Source: DATDIC01 sp963764525
GTDB lineage: Bacteria; Pseudomonadota; Alphaproteobacteria; Acetobacterales; Acetobacteraceae
Assembly (NCBI GenBank): GCA_963764525.1
Contig: CAVXTC010000020.1
Span: 62,001 to 126,000, forward strand
Length of the DNA: 64,000 bases
Direction of reading: 5' to 3'
In this document: positions 19,779 through 30,314 of the stretch, in pieces
How positions within the stretch are numbered: the stretch's first letter is position 1
Layout of the letters: every line of letters begins with the position of its first letter
Notes under the pieces: generated by a model
Told to the model about the DNA's origin: nothing
The model's database searches: none
The model's input: the letters and a program-made list of their open reading frames with translations, nothing else
Translations under genes and position numbers: made by a program

Positions 19779-19831
19779 GGCTTAACGGGATTTCAGTATG
19801 CCGCCGGCCGCGGTGCGGGCATCAATTGCGG

Positions 19832-21737
19832 GTGAGGAAACTGGCTGTCGCGCGCGTTCTGATGCTTCTGGTGCTGATGGCCCTGACCGGGGCGGTCGTG
19901 CCGCGCCGATGAATCGGTAACGACCAGCCATGCCGTCGCGGTGCTCGGCACGCCGGCCCTGCCGCCCGACTTCCCGTATTTCCCCTATGTCAACCCGAAC
20001 GCCCCCAAGGGCGGCGAGGTCACGCTCGCGGCGATCGGCACGTTCGATAGCTTCAACCCGTTCATCCTGCGCGGCACCGCGGCTGCCGGCATGGTGGATC
20101 CCTGGGTCGGAATGCCCGGCGGCTCTGAGGCCGGCTCGACGGTGGGGCATGTCTGGGAAAGCCTGCTGACGCCATCGGCCGACGAGATCGCCACCGCCTA
20201 TTGCCATATCTGCAAGACCGTGGAGATGCCGGCGGACCGGTCGTGGATTGCATTCAATCTCCGCCCCGAGGCGCGGTTTTCGGACGGGGTGCCGCTGACT
20301 GCCGAGGATGTTGCGTGGACCTTCCGCACGCTGATGACCGAGGGCCGTCCGAGCTTTCGCATCCAGATGGCCGACGTGACGGATGTGGTTGTCGAAAGCC
20401 CGACCCGGGTCGTGTTTCATCTGCGGCCGAACGAAAACCGCGCGCTGCCGCTGATCCTGGGCGGGTTGCCGGTGCTGCCGGAGCACTGGTTCAAGGGCCG
20501 GGACTTCAGCGATCCGTTGCGAGAGGCACCGATCGGGTCGGGGCCGTATCGGATCGCCGAGTTTCACGCTCGGCCGCAGCGTGACCTACCAGCGCGACCC
20601 GAACTGGTGGGCGCGGGACTTGCCGACCGCGCGCGGGACCAACAATTTCGATACGGTGCGCATCGAGTATTACCGCGAAAGCGCCATCGCGATGGAGGCG
20701 TTCAAGGCCGGCCAGATCGATCTGCGGTCGGAGAACATCGCGAAGCGTTGGGCGACCGGACTACGATTTTCCGGCGGTGCGGCAAGGGTCTGGTGATCAA
20801 GGCCGATATCCGCCACCACCTGCCGACCGGCATGGAGGGCTGGGCGATGAACACGCGCCGGCCGATGTTCAGCAACCCGCTGGTGCGCCAGGCGCTTGCC
20901 GTGGCATACGATTTCGAATGGGCCAACAAGAATCTGTTCTACGATCGCGTACACCCGTACGCTAAGCTATTTCAGCAACAGCGACCTGGCCTCGTCCGGG
21001 CTGCCTGACCGGCGACGAGCTGAAGCTGCTGGAGCCGTTCCGGAAGGAACTGCCGCCAGCCTTGTTCACAGCAGCCGTTCACCCTGCCGGTGACCGACGG
21101 GTCCGGCAATGACCGGGCGGAGCTGATGCAGGCGCTGAAGTTGTTCGAGCAGGCGGGCTGGCGGGTGAAGGACATGAAGCTCGTCAATCCGGCCGGGGAG
21201 CAGATGCGGTTCACCATCCTGCTGCCCGATCCGTCGTATGAGCGGGTCGCGCTGCCCTATGCGCGAGACGCTCAAGCATCTCGGGATCGAGGTGCAGGTG
21301 CGCACCGGTCGACCCGGCGCAGTACCAGCACCTGACTGACGATTTCGATTACGACATGACGTTGCAGGTGTATCCCGAGAGCGATATGCCGGGCAACGGA
21401 GCTGCGCGACTATTTCTCCTGCGCGTCGGCCAAGGCGCAGGGCAGCATGAACATGCCGGGGGTTTGCGACCCGGCGGTGGATGCGCTGATCGAGCGACGT
21501 GATCGACGCGCCGGACCGGCCGCATTTGCAGGCGGCGGCGCGGGCGCTGGACCGGGTGCTGCTGTGGCGCTGGTACCTGGTGCCGGGCTGGGGCAGCCAG
21601 AGCTTCCACATCGCCTACTGGGACCGGTTCGGCCATCCGGACAAGCCGATCCGCGAAGGCTTCAACTTCGACACTCTGGTGGGTTGACCCGGCCAAGGCG
21701 GCGCGCACCGATCCGCGCGCGCAGGGCGGGCGGGTAG
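19832..21737 (+). CDS. yejA: ABC transporter substrate-binding protein, YejA-like, many frameshifts
   Basis: An oligopeptide-type periplasmic binding protein. The GTG start at 19832 opens a signal peptide (LAVARVLMLLVLMALTGAV). The text then steps through frames at about 19905, 20575, 20765, 20790, 20965, 21005, 21070, 21265, 21310, 21400, 21495 and 21680, almost always as one extra base. Recognisable blocks are FPYFPYVNPNAPKGGEVTLA, GTFDSFNPFILRG, FSDGVPLTAEDVAWTFRTL, GSGPYRIAEF, NTRRPMFSNPLVRQALAVAY and QSFHIAYWDRFG with DPAKAARTDP at the end. Such complete conservation argues for indels in the sequence and against decay. It begins a yejABEF operon for peptide uptake. The exact 3' end is uncertain. 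Confidence 0.85.
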
Positions 21738-21745
21738 GCGGAGCT

Positions 21746-22818
21746 GTGGCCGCCTACCTGCTGCGGCGGCTGCTGCTGGTGATCCCGACGCTGTTCGGTA
21801 TCATTACCATCAATTTCGTCATCGTGCAGTTCGCTCCCGGGCGGTCCGGTGGAGCAGGTGATGGCGCAGCTTCGCGGCCATGGCAACATCGTCGGTCATG
21901 TCCGGCGCCAGCCGGCGATATCGGCCGCGCCGGGCGCGTATCGCGGGGTCCAGCGGGATCGATCCGCACGTGCTGGCCGACATCCGCAAGATGTTCGGCT
22001 TCGACAAGCCGCCGCTGACGCGCTTCCTGGACATGGTCGGCGGCTATCTGCGTTTCGATTTCGGCCGCAGCTTCTTTCGCGGCCAAAGCGTGCTGTCGCT
22101 GATCGCCGAGCCGGCTGCCGGTTTCGATCTCGCTCGGGCTGTGGTCCACGCTGCTGATCTATGTGATCTCGATCCCGCTCGGCATCCGCAAGGCGGTGCA
22201 CGACGGCAGCCGGTTCGATATCGCCACCAGCGCGGTGGTGCTGGTCGGCTACGCGATGCCGAGCTTCCTGTTCGCGATCCTGCTGGTCGTGCTGTTTGCC
22301 GGCGGCAGCTACTTCCATTGGTTCCCGCTGCGCGGGCTGACCAGCCAGGGCGCCGCGGACTGGGGCTGGCCGGCGCGCGTGGGCGATTACGCCTGGCACA
22401 TGGCGCTGCCGATCATCGCGGTGGTGGCCGGCGGCTTCGCCAGTCTGACGATGCTGACCAAGAACTGCTTCCTGGAGGAAATCCGCAAGCAATATACGGT
22501 CACCGCCCGCGCCAAGGGGGCCGGCGAAGCCGCGGGTGCTGTACGGGCACGTGTTCCGCAACGCGATGCTGCTGATCGTCGCCGGATTTCCGCAGGCTTT
22601 CATCGGCATCCTGTTCACCAGCGCGCTGCTGGTGGAGATCGTGTTCTCGCTCGACGGGCTCGGCCAGCTTGGTTTCCAGGCGGCGATCCAGCGCGATTAT
22701 CCGGTCATGTTCGGCACGCTGTATATCTTCACCCTGCTCGGTCTGGTGATGCAGATCGTCGGGCGACATGCTGTACACCGTCGTCGATCCGCGGATCGAT
22801 TTCGAGGCGCGGCGGTGA
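21746..22818 (+). CDS. yejB: ABC transporter permease, YejB-like, several frameshifts
   Basis: Inner-membrane permease of the DppB/OppB type, about 355 residues. The GTG start gives VAAYLLRRLLLVIPTLFGII and the first membrane helix. The text continues through shifts at about 21840, 21935, 22130, 22530 and 22765: KMFGFDKPPLTRFLDMVGGY, WSTLLIYVISIPLGIRKAVH, LPIIAVVAGGFASLTMLTKN, RNAMLLIVAGFPQAFIGILF and YTVVDPRIDFEAR at the end. The EAA-type loop (KNCFLEEIRKQY, TARAKG) contacts the ATPase. It works with YejE, YejF and the binding protein before it. Confidence 0.86.
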
Positions 22819-23864
22819 GTTGCCGACGCTGCCCAATGAGTTGTCGCCGGTCACGCGCCGCCGGCTTGCGATTTTCCGCCAACACCGGCGAGGCTATGTC
22901 TGCTTCTGGATATTCCTGGTTCTGTTCGTGCTGAGCCTGTTCGCCGAGTTCATCGCCAACGACCGGCCGCTGCTGGTCCGCTTCGATGGCCGATGGTATG
23001 TCCCGGTGCTGCAAAACTATCCCGAGGACACGTTCGGCCCTGAATTCCTGCCGACCGAAACCGATTACACCGATCCCGACGTGCAGAGCGTCGATACGGA
23101 CGCATGGCTGGATGGTCTGGCCGATGGTGCCGTTCAGCTTCGATACGGTGGTGAAGAACCTGCCGAGCCCGGCGCCGTCCCCGCCGTCGTGGCGAAACTG
23201 GCTGGGCACCGACGATCTGGGGCGCGACGTGCTGGCGCGGGTGATCTACGGGTTTCGCATTTCCGTGCTGTTCGGCTTCGTGCTGACCGTGATGTCGTCG
23301 GTGGTCGGCGTCGCGGCCGGCGCCGTGCAGGGCTATTATGGCGGGCTGACCGATCTGCTGTTCCAGCGCTTCATCGAGATCTGGAACGGCATGCCGCAGC
23401 TCTACCTGCTGATCATCCTCGGCAGCATTATCGTCCCCGGGTTCTGGGTGCTGCTGGTGTTCATGCTGCTGTTCAGTTGGATGAACCTGACCGGCGTGGT
23501 GCGGGCGGAGTTCCTGCGCGGGCGCAACCTGGATTACGTGCGCGCGGCGCGGGCGCTCGGCGTGTCCGACGGCGGGGTGATGTGGCGGCACATCCTGCCG
23601 AACGCGCTGGTCGCCACGCTGACCTATCTGCCGTTCATCCTGTCGGGGTCGGTGACGATCCTGGCGAGCCTGGACTTCCTGGGTTTCGGCATGCCGCCGG
23701 GAGCCCCCTCGCTGGGCGAACTGGTGACCCAGGGCAAGAACAATTTGCAGGCGCCCTGGCTTGGTTTCACCGCGTTCTTCGTGCTCGGCGGGTTGCTCAC
23801 GCTGCTGATCTTCATCGGCGAGGCGGTGCGCGACTCGTTCGACCCGCGCCGCATGGCGGGCTGA
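22815..23864 (+). CDS. yejE: ABC transporter permease, YejE-like, at least one frameshift
   Basis: Second permease (DppC/OppC type) of the operon. The N-terminal part reads ELPTLPNELSPVTRRRLAIF and a first helix FWIFLVLFVLSLFAEFIAN; a shift near 23110 leads to FSFDTVVKNLPSPAPSPPSW then GTDDLGRDVLARVIYG, the DDLGRD signature of these permeases. Five more helices and an EAA loop (AEFLRGRNLDYVRAARALGV) follow, ending in SFDPRRMAG at 23864. The start is uncertain; the GTG at 22815 overlaps the yejB stop but is in a different frame from the first conserved text, so another indel is likely. Confidence 0.87.
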
Positions 23865-25465
23865 TGACGCAACATCGTCGAGGTCGGAAGAGCCTGTCGG
23901 TTGCGATTCGGCTTCGGCGACCGCGTCGTGCAGGAGGTTTCCTTCACGCTCGACCGAGGCGAGACTCTGGCGCTGGTGGGCGAGAGCGGCTCCGGCAAGT
24001 CGCTGACCGCTCTGTCGCTGCTGCAGCTTCTGCCGCATGGCGGCAGCAATCCGACCGGACGCATCCTGCTGAACGGCGAAAGCATGATCGGTGCGCGGCC
24101 GGCGGCGCTGCACCGCGCCCGCGGCGATGCTGGCGGGCATCGTGTTCCAGGAGCCGATGACCAGCCTCAATCCGCTGCACCGGGTCGGCCGGCAGGTGGC
24201 CGAGGCGATCACGCTGCACCGCAATATCCGCGGCGACAAACTGCGCAAGCGGGTGCTTGCGGTGCTGAAACAGGCCGGCTTCGCGGATGCCGAGCACCGG
24301 CTGGAGGCGTTTCCGCATCAGCTCTCCGGCGGCCAGCGCCAGCGGGTCATGATCGCGATGGCGCTGGCCAACGATCCGGCGCTGCTGATCGCCGACGAGC
24401 CGACCACCGCGCTGGATGTAACCATCCAGGCGCAGATACTGGAGCTGCTGGCGGCACTGAAGACACAACGCAGCCTCGCGCTGCTGCTGATCACGCACGA
24501 TTTGCAGATCGTGCGCCGCTACGCGGACCGGGTCTGCGTCATGAAGAATGGGCACATCGTCGAATCCGGCAGCGTGGCGGAAGTGTTCGCGGCGCCGCGT
24601 GCATCCCTACACGTGCATGCTGCTGGGCGCGATCCCGAAGGGCACCCCGGCGCACCTGCCGCCAAACCCGACGCTGCTGGCAGAGGCGAGCGATGTGCGC
24701 GTGCATTTCGCGATCCGGCGCGGCGTGCTGCGGCGGCGCGTGGGTGAGGTGCGCGGGGTGGACGGCGTTTCGCTCTCGGTGCACGAGGGCGAAACCGTTG
24801 GGCTGGTGGGTGAATCGGGATCCGGCAAGACCACGATGGGCTTCGCTATGCTGGGACTGATACACGCCGAGGGTCGGATCGCTTTCGCCGGACAGGAATT
24901 GGCAAAGCTCGACAAGCGGGCGCTCCGCCGGCTGCGCGCACGTATGCAGGTGGTGTTCCAGGACCCGTTCGGCAGCCTGTCCCCGCGGCTGACCGTGGGC
25001 GACATCGTGGCCGAAGGGCTGCGGGTGCATGAACCGCAGCTCAGTGAGGCCGAACGGGTGTTCCGCGTCGCCGCCGAACTGGAGGAGGTCGGGCTGGAGG
25101 CGGCGTGCATCGGCCGCTACCCGCACGAGTTCAGTGGCGGCCAGCGCCAGCGCATCGCGATCGCCCGGGCGATGGTGCTGAAGCCGCGCTTCGTCGTGCT
25201 GGACGAACCGACCAGCGCGCTGGACATGTCGGTGCAGGCGCAGATCGTCGATTTGTTGCGCCGGCTGCAGCGGGACCACGACCTGGCTTATCTTTTCATC
25301 AGTCACGACCTGAAAGTGGTGCGCGCTCTGGCGCATCGGGTGGTGGTGCTGAAGCACGGCTGCGTCATCGAGCAGGGCGATGCCGCCACCGTATTCGCCC
25401 GCCCGCGCGAGGACTATACGCGGGCGCTGATGGCGGCTGCTTTCGAGTTGGAAGCGGTGGATTGA
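23864..25465 (+). CDS. yejF: ABC transporter ATP-binding protein, YejF-like two-domain ATPase, three frameshifts
   Basis: One protein with two fused ATPase domains, about 530 residues. Domain 1 has Walker A GESGSGKS, signature LSGGQRQR and Walker B LLIADEPTTALD. Domain 2 has GESGSGKT, FSGGQRQR and FVVLDEPTSALD. Shifts lie at about 23905, 24118 and 24595, each joining conserved text (for example AMLAGIVFQEPMTSLNPLH after the second and HPYTCMLLGAIPKG after the third). The ATG overlaps the yejE stop (TGATG). It energises the yejABEF oligopeptide importer. The stop is at 25465, and the operon ends there. Confidence 0.9.
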
Positions 25466-25793
25466 TAGCAAGCGGCGTACGCTTGACCCCATTATTCCCG
25501 CGAAAGCGGGAACCCGGGCTTGCAAAACCGGAGCAGCCTCACTTGCTGTGATCGTCCGGTTGGGTTGCTTCGTCCAAGAAAGCACGTCAGGAATTATTGA
25601 CCGCAGATGCACACAGATGCACACAGATGAAATCGAGCTGCACTATGCATCAGTGTGCATCTGTGATAGAGATATTGCTTGCGGTGCTTTGGCGTTCTCG
25701 GTTTTGCCGGTATGAAACCAATTCTGCCAGCCCGGGCTTGCGCGGGAATGACGGGCGGCGGGTCAGCGATCTCGCCGCCAAGTATCATCCCGG
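25466..25793. repeat. Intergenic repeat mosaic
   Basis: This 330-base gap holds no gene. It contains an 18-base palindrome ttcccgcgaaagcgggaa (25495-25512) that recurs at 27008-27025 and, with one mismatch, at 59461-59478. It also holds a tandem agatgcacac repeat (25604-25629) that forms a 13-bp inverted repeat (25612-25624 with 25653-25665), and a second GC-rich block (cccgggcttgcgcgggaatg) near 25732. The arrangement is typical of REP-like dispersed elements between convergent operons. Confidence 0.7.
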
Positions 25794-26114
25794 TTATTGC
25801 AGCGGGGAAAAATCGGTGGGTCGCAGGATCCGGTTCTCCATGTTCACCACAAGTTCCAGTTCTGCGCCGCGCTTCAGGAATGCCTGCCACGCCGGATCGG
25901 CGGCCATCGCGTTGCGCCGCGCTTCACGGTCGGCTTGGCTGTCGTAAGCCCAGAGATGCACGACACGATTCAGCGGGCCTTCCACGGTGGTGAACCAGCC
26001 GACGCATCGGCCGAGGTATTTTTGCTGCAACGGCCACGCCATTTCCTTATACAGTACAACGAAATCGTTCATCTTGTTCGGTTTGCAGGTGTAGATGCGC
26101 AGATCGACGATCAT
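25794..26114 (-). CDS. NIPSNAP family protein
   Basis: A 106-residue protein of the NIPSNAP fold (dimeric alpha+beta barrel). Diagnostic text is MIVDLRIYTCKPNKMNDFV, GWFTTVEGPLNRVVHLWAY and SQADREARRNAMAADPAW. Function in bacteria is unknown; some members relate to aromatic or vitamin metabolism. The start ATG at 26114 overlaps the stop of the FkbM-type gene, so the two are cotranscribed. Confidence 0.92.
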   Translation of the reverse strand: MIVDLRIYTCKPNKMNDFVVLYKEMAWPLQQKYLGRCVGWFTTVEGPLNRVVHLWAYDSQADREARRNAMAADPAWQAFLKRGAELELVVNMENRILRPTDFSPLQ

Positions 26115-26945
26115 GGCTGGTCTCCTGTGTTGGTCGCAAGCGGGACGGGGTCGCGGACCGAGATGTGTGTCCCGCTCGGGTCGCTCTCGTGAACCGCCAG
26201 CAGGTTGAGCCCGAAGGCAAAATACCGGTAGCCCCACTCCTGCAGCATCGCCGTCAGGCGCTCGCCGTCGATCTTCACCTGCTCGATCACCATGATCGGA
26301 TGATGCACCGAGATCAAACTGCGGGCGCCCGCCAAAACGTCAAGCTCCATGCCCTCGACATCGACCTTGAGCAGATCGACACGCGATAAACCCGAGCGAA
26401 TCGAGTGTCAGTGCCCGCACCTGTGCCAGCCGGTCTTCATAGTCGATCGCCTGTCCGATGAACTCGGTCTGTTCGGTGCGGCGCAATTCCAGACTGCCGA
26501 AACTGGCAGGCGAAAGATAGTTGGGGCGGGGAATTCGCATCATCCCGGTGGTGGTGCCAACAGCCGCGTGCAGCGCACGGGCGTTGAAGCAGTTGTTGAT
26601 CGCGATGTTGCCGGCCAGCGCGTAGTAGATCGGCTCCTGCGCCTCGATCGCCAGCACGGTGCCCCATCGGGTCATGTGCCGCGCCCATTCGATGGTATGG
26701 ACGCCGATATTTGCGCCACAGTCGAGCGCCACGACCCCATCGCCATGATACTGCCTGCGCAGGTCGAGCAAGCGCAGCGCCGTCTCGACCTCGGACATGT
26801 CGTAGGAGGAGCTTTCGAGGATCTGGAATCCGACGCCGTAGCCGGTATCGGTGCCGACCATCCGGTAATCGAACCGGTTCACGATCATTGTGCCGTGATC
26901 AGAGGCGGTCAGCACGAAGGCGATCTTGCGGCGCGGCCGGGGCAT
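26111..26945 (-). CDS. FkbM family methyltransferase, one frameshift
   Basis: A SAM-dependent O-methyltransferase-like protein of about 278 residues. The SAM-binding block VVALDCGANIGVHTIEWA and LAIEAQEPIYYALAGNIAIN are clear. A single extra T at about 26385 separates LTLDSLG from SRVDLLKVDVEGMELDVL, the DVEG motif of the family. Family members methylate sugars or polyketides; many occur in glycan clusters. Here the only partner is the NIPSNAP gene downstream, so the substrate is open. Confidence 0.88.
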
Positions 26946-27007
26946 CAGGTTTCAGTTGTCACGACAGAGGCTGCGCGCACATGCGTGAGCCGGCCGGCGG
27001 GCGTGGG

Positions 27008-27025
27008 TTCCCGCTTTCGCGGGAA
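27008..27025. repeat. REP-like palindrome, second copy
   Basis: The 18-base palindrome ttcccgctttcgcgggaa is the exact reverse complement of the copy at 25495-25512. It is followed by repeated cgggaatgacg units to 27062. It lies between the FkbM-type gene and the end of fhs. Confidence 0.7.
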
Positions 27026-27066
27026 TGACGGGAGGGGGCGGGAATGACGACCCGGGAATGACGGGC

Positions 27067-28737
27067 TCACGTCAACCCCTCGATCAACCCGTTCTCGTTC
27101 AGCCGGATTGCTTCGGCGGACGGCACGCGTGGCAGCCCGGGCATGGTCATGATGTCCCCGCAGATCGCCACCACGAAGCCCGCACCGGCGGACAGCCGCA
27201 CTTCGCGCACCGGCAGGATGTGACCTTCCGGTGCGCCCATGACGGCTGGGTCGGCGGTGAAGCTGTATTGTGTCTTGGCGATGCAGACCGGCACCTCGGC
27301 AAAACCGGCGGCCTCGTATGCCTCCAGCCGGCGGGCGATGGTGGCGGGAAGCGCGACGTCGCCGGCGCGGTAGATCTCCCGTGCGATGGTGCGGATCTTT
27401 TCGGCCAGCGGCATTGCGCTCGGATACAGCGGGGCGGCGTGCGACTTGCCGCGCCCGATCATTGCCTGGACCGCGCGGGCCAAATCCTCGGCGCCGGCGC
27501 CGCCCTCGGCCCAATGCCGGCACACCACCACCTGGACCCCGAGCGCCGCCGTGGCGTCGCGCACCACCTCCAGTTCGGCCGCTGTATCCGAGGTGAAGTG
27601 GTTAACCGCCACCACCACGGGGACGCCGAACTTGCCCATGTTCTCGATATGCCGCGCCAGGTTGGCGACCCCGCGCCGCACCGCCTCCGTATCTTCCCGC
27701 CCGAGCGCCGCCCGCGCCACGCCGCCGTGCATCTTCAACGCGCGGATGGTCGCAACGACCACCGCGGCGGCTGGTTTCAGGCCGGCGGACCGGCATTTGA
27801 TGTCGATGAACTTCTCGGCGCCCAAATCAGCGCCGAACCCCGCTTCGGTGACCACCACATCGGCCAGCTTGAGCCCAAGCGTCGTGGCCATCACCGAATT
27901 GCAGCCATGCGCGATGTTGGCGAACGGTCCGCCATGCACCAAGGCCGGCGAGCCTTCCAGCGTCTGCACCAGATTGGGTTGCAACGCATCGCGCAGCAGC
28001 GCCGCCATCGCTCCATCGGCCTTCAGGTCGTGCGCGGTAATGGCGCGGCCATCGCGCGTCTGCGCCACGATCATCCGCCCGAGCCGCGCCTGCAAATCCG
28101 CGAGGTCGGTCGCCAGGCTGAACACCGCCATCACTTCCGATGCCGCGGTGATGTCGAAGCCATCCTCCCGCGGGAAACCATTCGCGACACCGCCGAGCCC
28201 GACCATGATGCCGCGCAGCGCACGATCGTTGACATCCAGTGCGCGCCGCCAGGAGATGCGGCGGCTGTCGATGCCGAGTGCATTGCCCCAATAAAGATGG
28301 TTGTCGATCAGCGCGGCGAGCAGGTTGTTGGCCGCGGTGATTGCGTGGAAATCGCCGGTGAAATGAAGATTGATTTCCTCCATCGGCACCACCTGGGCGT
28401 AACCCCCGCCGGCGGCACCGCCCTTCTGGCCGAAGCTCGGCCCCATGCTCGGCTCGCGCAGGCAGATCACGGCGCGGCTGCCGATCCGGTTCAGCGCGTC
28501 GGCGAGGCCCACCGTGGTGGTGGTCTTGCCCTCGCCGGCCGGGGTGGGATTGATGCCGGTGACCAGCACCAGCGCGCCATTCGGGCGTTGCGAGAGCGAG
28601 CGGATGAAGTCGAAACCGATCTTCGCCTTGAAGCGTCCGAACGGTTCGAGCGCGTCAGCCGGTATGCCGAGCCGGGCGGCGATTTCGTAGATCGGACGCA
28701 GCGTCGCCGCGCGGGCGATCTCCAGGTCGCTGTTCAC
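27067..28737 (-). CDS. fhs: Formate--tetrahydrofolate ligase
   Basis: A 556-residue enzyme that makes 10-formyl-THF from formate, THF and ATP. The P-loop-like motif PTPAGEGKTT is at 64-73, with EPSMGPSFGQKGGAAGGGYAQ-type family text, VVTEAGFGADLGAEKF and the end RLNENGLIEGL. I chose the GTG at 28737 over the ATG at 28764 because the GGGAGGAAACC ribosome site lies just before it and the resulting MNSDLEIARAA start matches family length. It follows the aminotransferase gene by 37 bases on the same strand, which suggests one-carbon metabolism from a formate or glyoxylate-linked source. Confidence 0.96.
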   Translation of the reverse strand: MNSDLEIARAATLRPIYEIAARLGIPADALEPFGRFKAKIGFDFIRSLSQRPNGALVLVTGINPTPAGEGKTTTTVGLADALNRIGSRAVICLREPSMGPSFGQKGGAAGGGYAQVVPMEEINLHFTGDFHAITAANNLLAALIDNHLYWGNALGIDSRRISWRRALDVNDRALRGIMVGLGGVANGFPREDGFDITAASEVMAVFSLATDLADLQARLGRMIVAQTRDGRAITAHDLKADGAMAALLRDALQPNLVQTLEGSPALVHGGPFANIAHGCNSVMATTLGLKLADVVVTEAGFGADLGAEKFIDIKCRSAGLKPAAAVVVATIRALKMHGGVARAALGREDTEAVRRGVANLARHIENMGKFGVPVVVAVNHFTSDTAAELEVVRDATAALGVQVVVCRHWAEGGAGAEDLARAVQAMIGRGKSHAAPLYPSAMPLAEKIRTIAREIYRAGDVALPATIARRLEAYEAAGFAEVPVCIAKTQYSFTADPAVMGAPEGHILPVREVRLSAGAGFVVAICGDIMTMPGLPRVPSAEAIRLNENGLIEGLT

Positions 28738-28774
28738 GGTATTGGTTTCCTCCCGGGTAGACATGCCAAATTGT

Positions 28775-29892
28775 TCAGGCGGCCTGCCTTCGGCCAATGC
28801 AAAGCTCGGTCAACACGGCGTCCACCGCAGCCACGAAACCCTGCATGTCGGCGGGCGTGATGGCGCCGATGCAGCCGACCCGGAAGCTTGGTTTTTCGGT
28901 GTTGTAGAAATTGCTGATCAGGTAGCCGCGCCGCTTCAGCGCATCGACGAAGGCCTGCAGGTTCCACGCCGGGTCAGCGGGCGCGTGAATGTTGACGATG
29001 ACCGGGCCCTGCGCGGCGGGCGCAAGGTACGGCACCAGCCCCAGCCCGCGCAGCCCGTCATACAGCGTGCGCATGTTGGCGGTGTACCGCGCAAGCCGGG
29101 CCGGCTGTCCGCCCTCGGCCTCGTGGAAACCGAGGGCCGTATTCAGCGCGTTCAGCACCTGGGCGGGCGGGGTGAAGCGGGCGCTGCCGTCGCGGATGGC
29201 GCAGCGCGTTGGCGTAAACGTCCGCAAGGTCCAGCGACCAGCTTCCGGCATTCCCGGCCGCGGCGGTCAGCCGATCGATCCGGGCAACCGCGAAGGCAAT
29301 GCCGGGCACGCTTTCCAGGCACTTGTTGGCGGTGAACACCACCGCATCGATCTCCGGATGGGCGGAGATGTCGAGCGGCAGCGCGCCGAACGCCGAGACT
29401 GCATCGACGATGACCCTCCGGCCGACCGCGCGCGCCGCAGCCGCGATGGCCGGCACGTCATGCACCACGCCGCTGCCGGTCTCGCTATAGACCATGCCGA
29501 GGTGGCTGATCTCCGGGTCCGCGATCAGCGCCGCGCCGATGACGGCCGGATCGGCGGGCAGTACCCGGCGAGATCGGCAGCAGCACCGGGATGCGGCCGG
29601 CCTCGCGGGCCAGCCGCGTCATCCGGTCGGCATAGGCGCCGGTCATTGGGATCAGCAGCTTGCGCCCGGCGGGGATGAAGGTGCGGATCACCGCTTCGGT
29701 GATGAAATGTCCGCAACCCGGCAGTGGCAACGCGGCATGCTCGCCCTCGCGGCCGCCGGCGATGGCCATCACGCGGCGGCCGATCGCGTTATAGAGCGGC
29801 CGGAAATCGTTGTCCCAGGGCGCGAAGTCGTAGCGGAGCGCGTCGCGCACCTCCGGACGGGTCATCACCGGGCCGGGAATCAACAAGATCAT
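28775..29892 (-). CDS. 2-aminoethylphosphonate--pyruvate transaminase-like aminotransferase, two frameshifts
   Basis: A class V PLP aminotransferase of about 372 residues. It starts MILLIPGPVMTRPEVRDALR. Shifts near 29570 and 29205 separate CGHFITEAVIRTFIPAGRK, then ETGSGVVHDVPAIAAAARAV and IVDAVSAFGALPLDI with ANKCLESVPGIAF (Lys of NK as PLP lysine), then ARFTPPAQVLNALNTALGFH and EKPSFRVGCIGAITPADM. The pattern is PhnW-like; alanine- or serine-glyoxylate aminotransferase is the main alternative, and neighbouring fhs would fit the latter. The substrate is therefore open. Confidence 0.82.
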
Positions 29893-30032
29893 GCAGGCAC
29901 CTTCGGGAAGGAAGCCGCAGGCTTGGCACGGGAAAGCGGTGAAATCCAGCCGGCTGGATAGCATCGCAGCGGCGCCCCTGGCGCGCGCGGCGCCGGACGA
30001 TATGATTGCGCCGTCTGCCGGGAGGGGGCGTC

Positions 30033-30314
30033 GTGACCCGCGATCTCGGGATTATCCATCTGACTGATCTGCACTGGCCGGCACGGGGACAACCGATCTG
30101 GTCCGGGGCGCTGATCGCCGCGTTGCGGGACGTCGGAGCGGACGCGACATTGCAGGTCGCCGGGCTGGCGGTCACCGGGGACCTGGTGGATGACCCCAGC
30201 GAGCCCGGTTTTATCAACGTCGCCGAGTTCCTGGACCGGTTGACCAACCTGTTAAACCTCGCCGGAACGCCGCAGAACCGAGAGCAGCGTGTCTGGGCAT
30301 GGCGTATTTTCTGA
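30033..30314 (+). pseudogene. N-terminal fragment of a metallophosphoesterase
   Basis: From the GTG at 30033 the text IIHLTDLHWPARGQPIWSG holds the DxH metal motif and AVTGDLVDDPSEPGF the GDxxD motif of calcineurin-like phosphoesterases. The frame ends at 30314, right where the GNHE motif should follow (after RVWA). The remaining metal motifs are absent from all frames downstream, so this is a truncated gene and not a simple frameshift. A peptidoglycan-binding ORF begins at its 3' end. Confidence 0.7.

Noticed and set aside
22950..24248. 432-codon open frame on the minus strand over yejE/yejF
   Set aside because: Antisense of ABC transporter genes whose own frames contain all permease and ATPase motifs.
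19832..25465. The yej operon as a set of true pseudogenes
   Set aside because: All domains and motifs are present in order with only single-base frame changes and no internal stops within corrected frames, so sequence errors are more likely.
27025..28860. 611-codon open frame on the plus strand opposite fhs
   Set aside because: It mirrors the fhs gene; the translation is His/Arg/Asp-rich with no domains, as expected from the antisense of a GC-rich gene.
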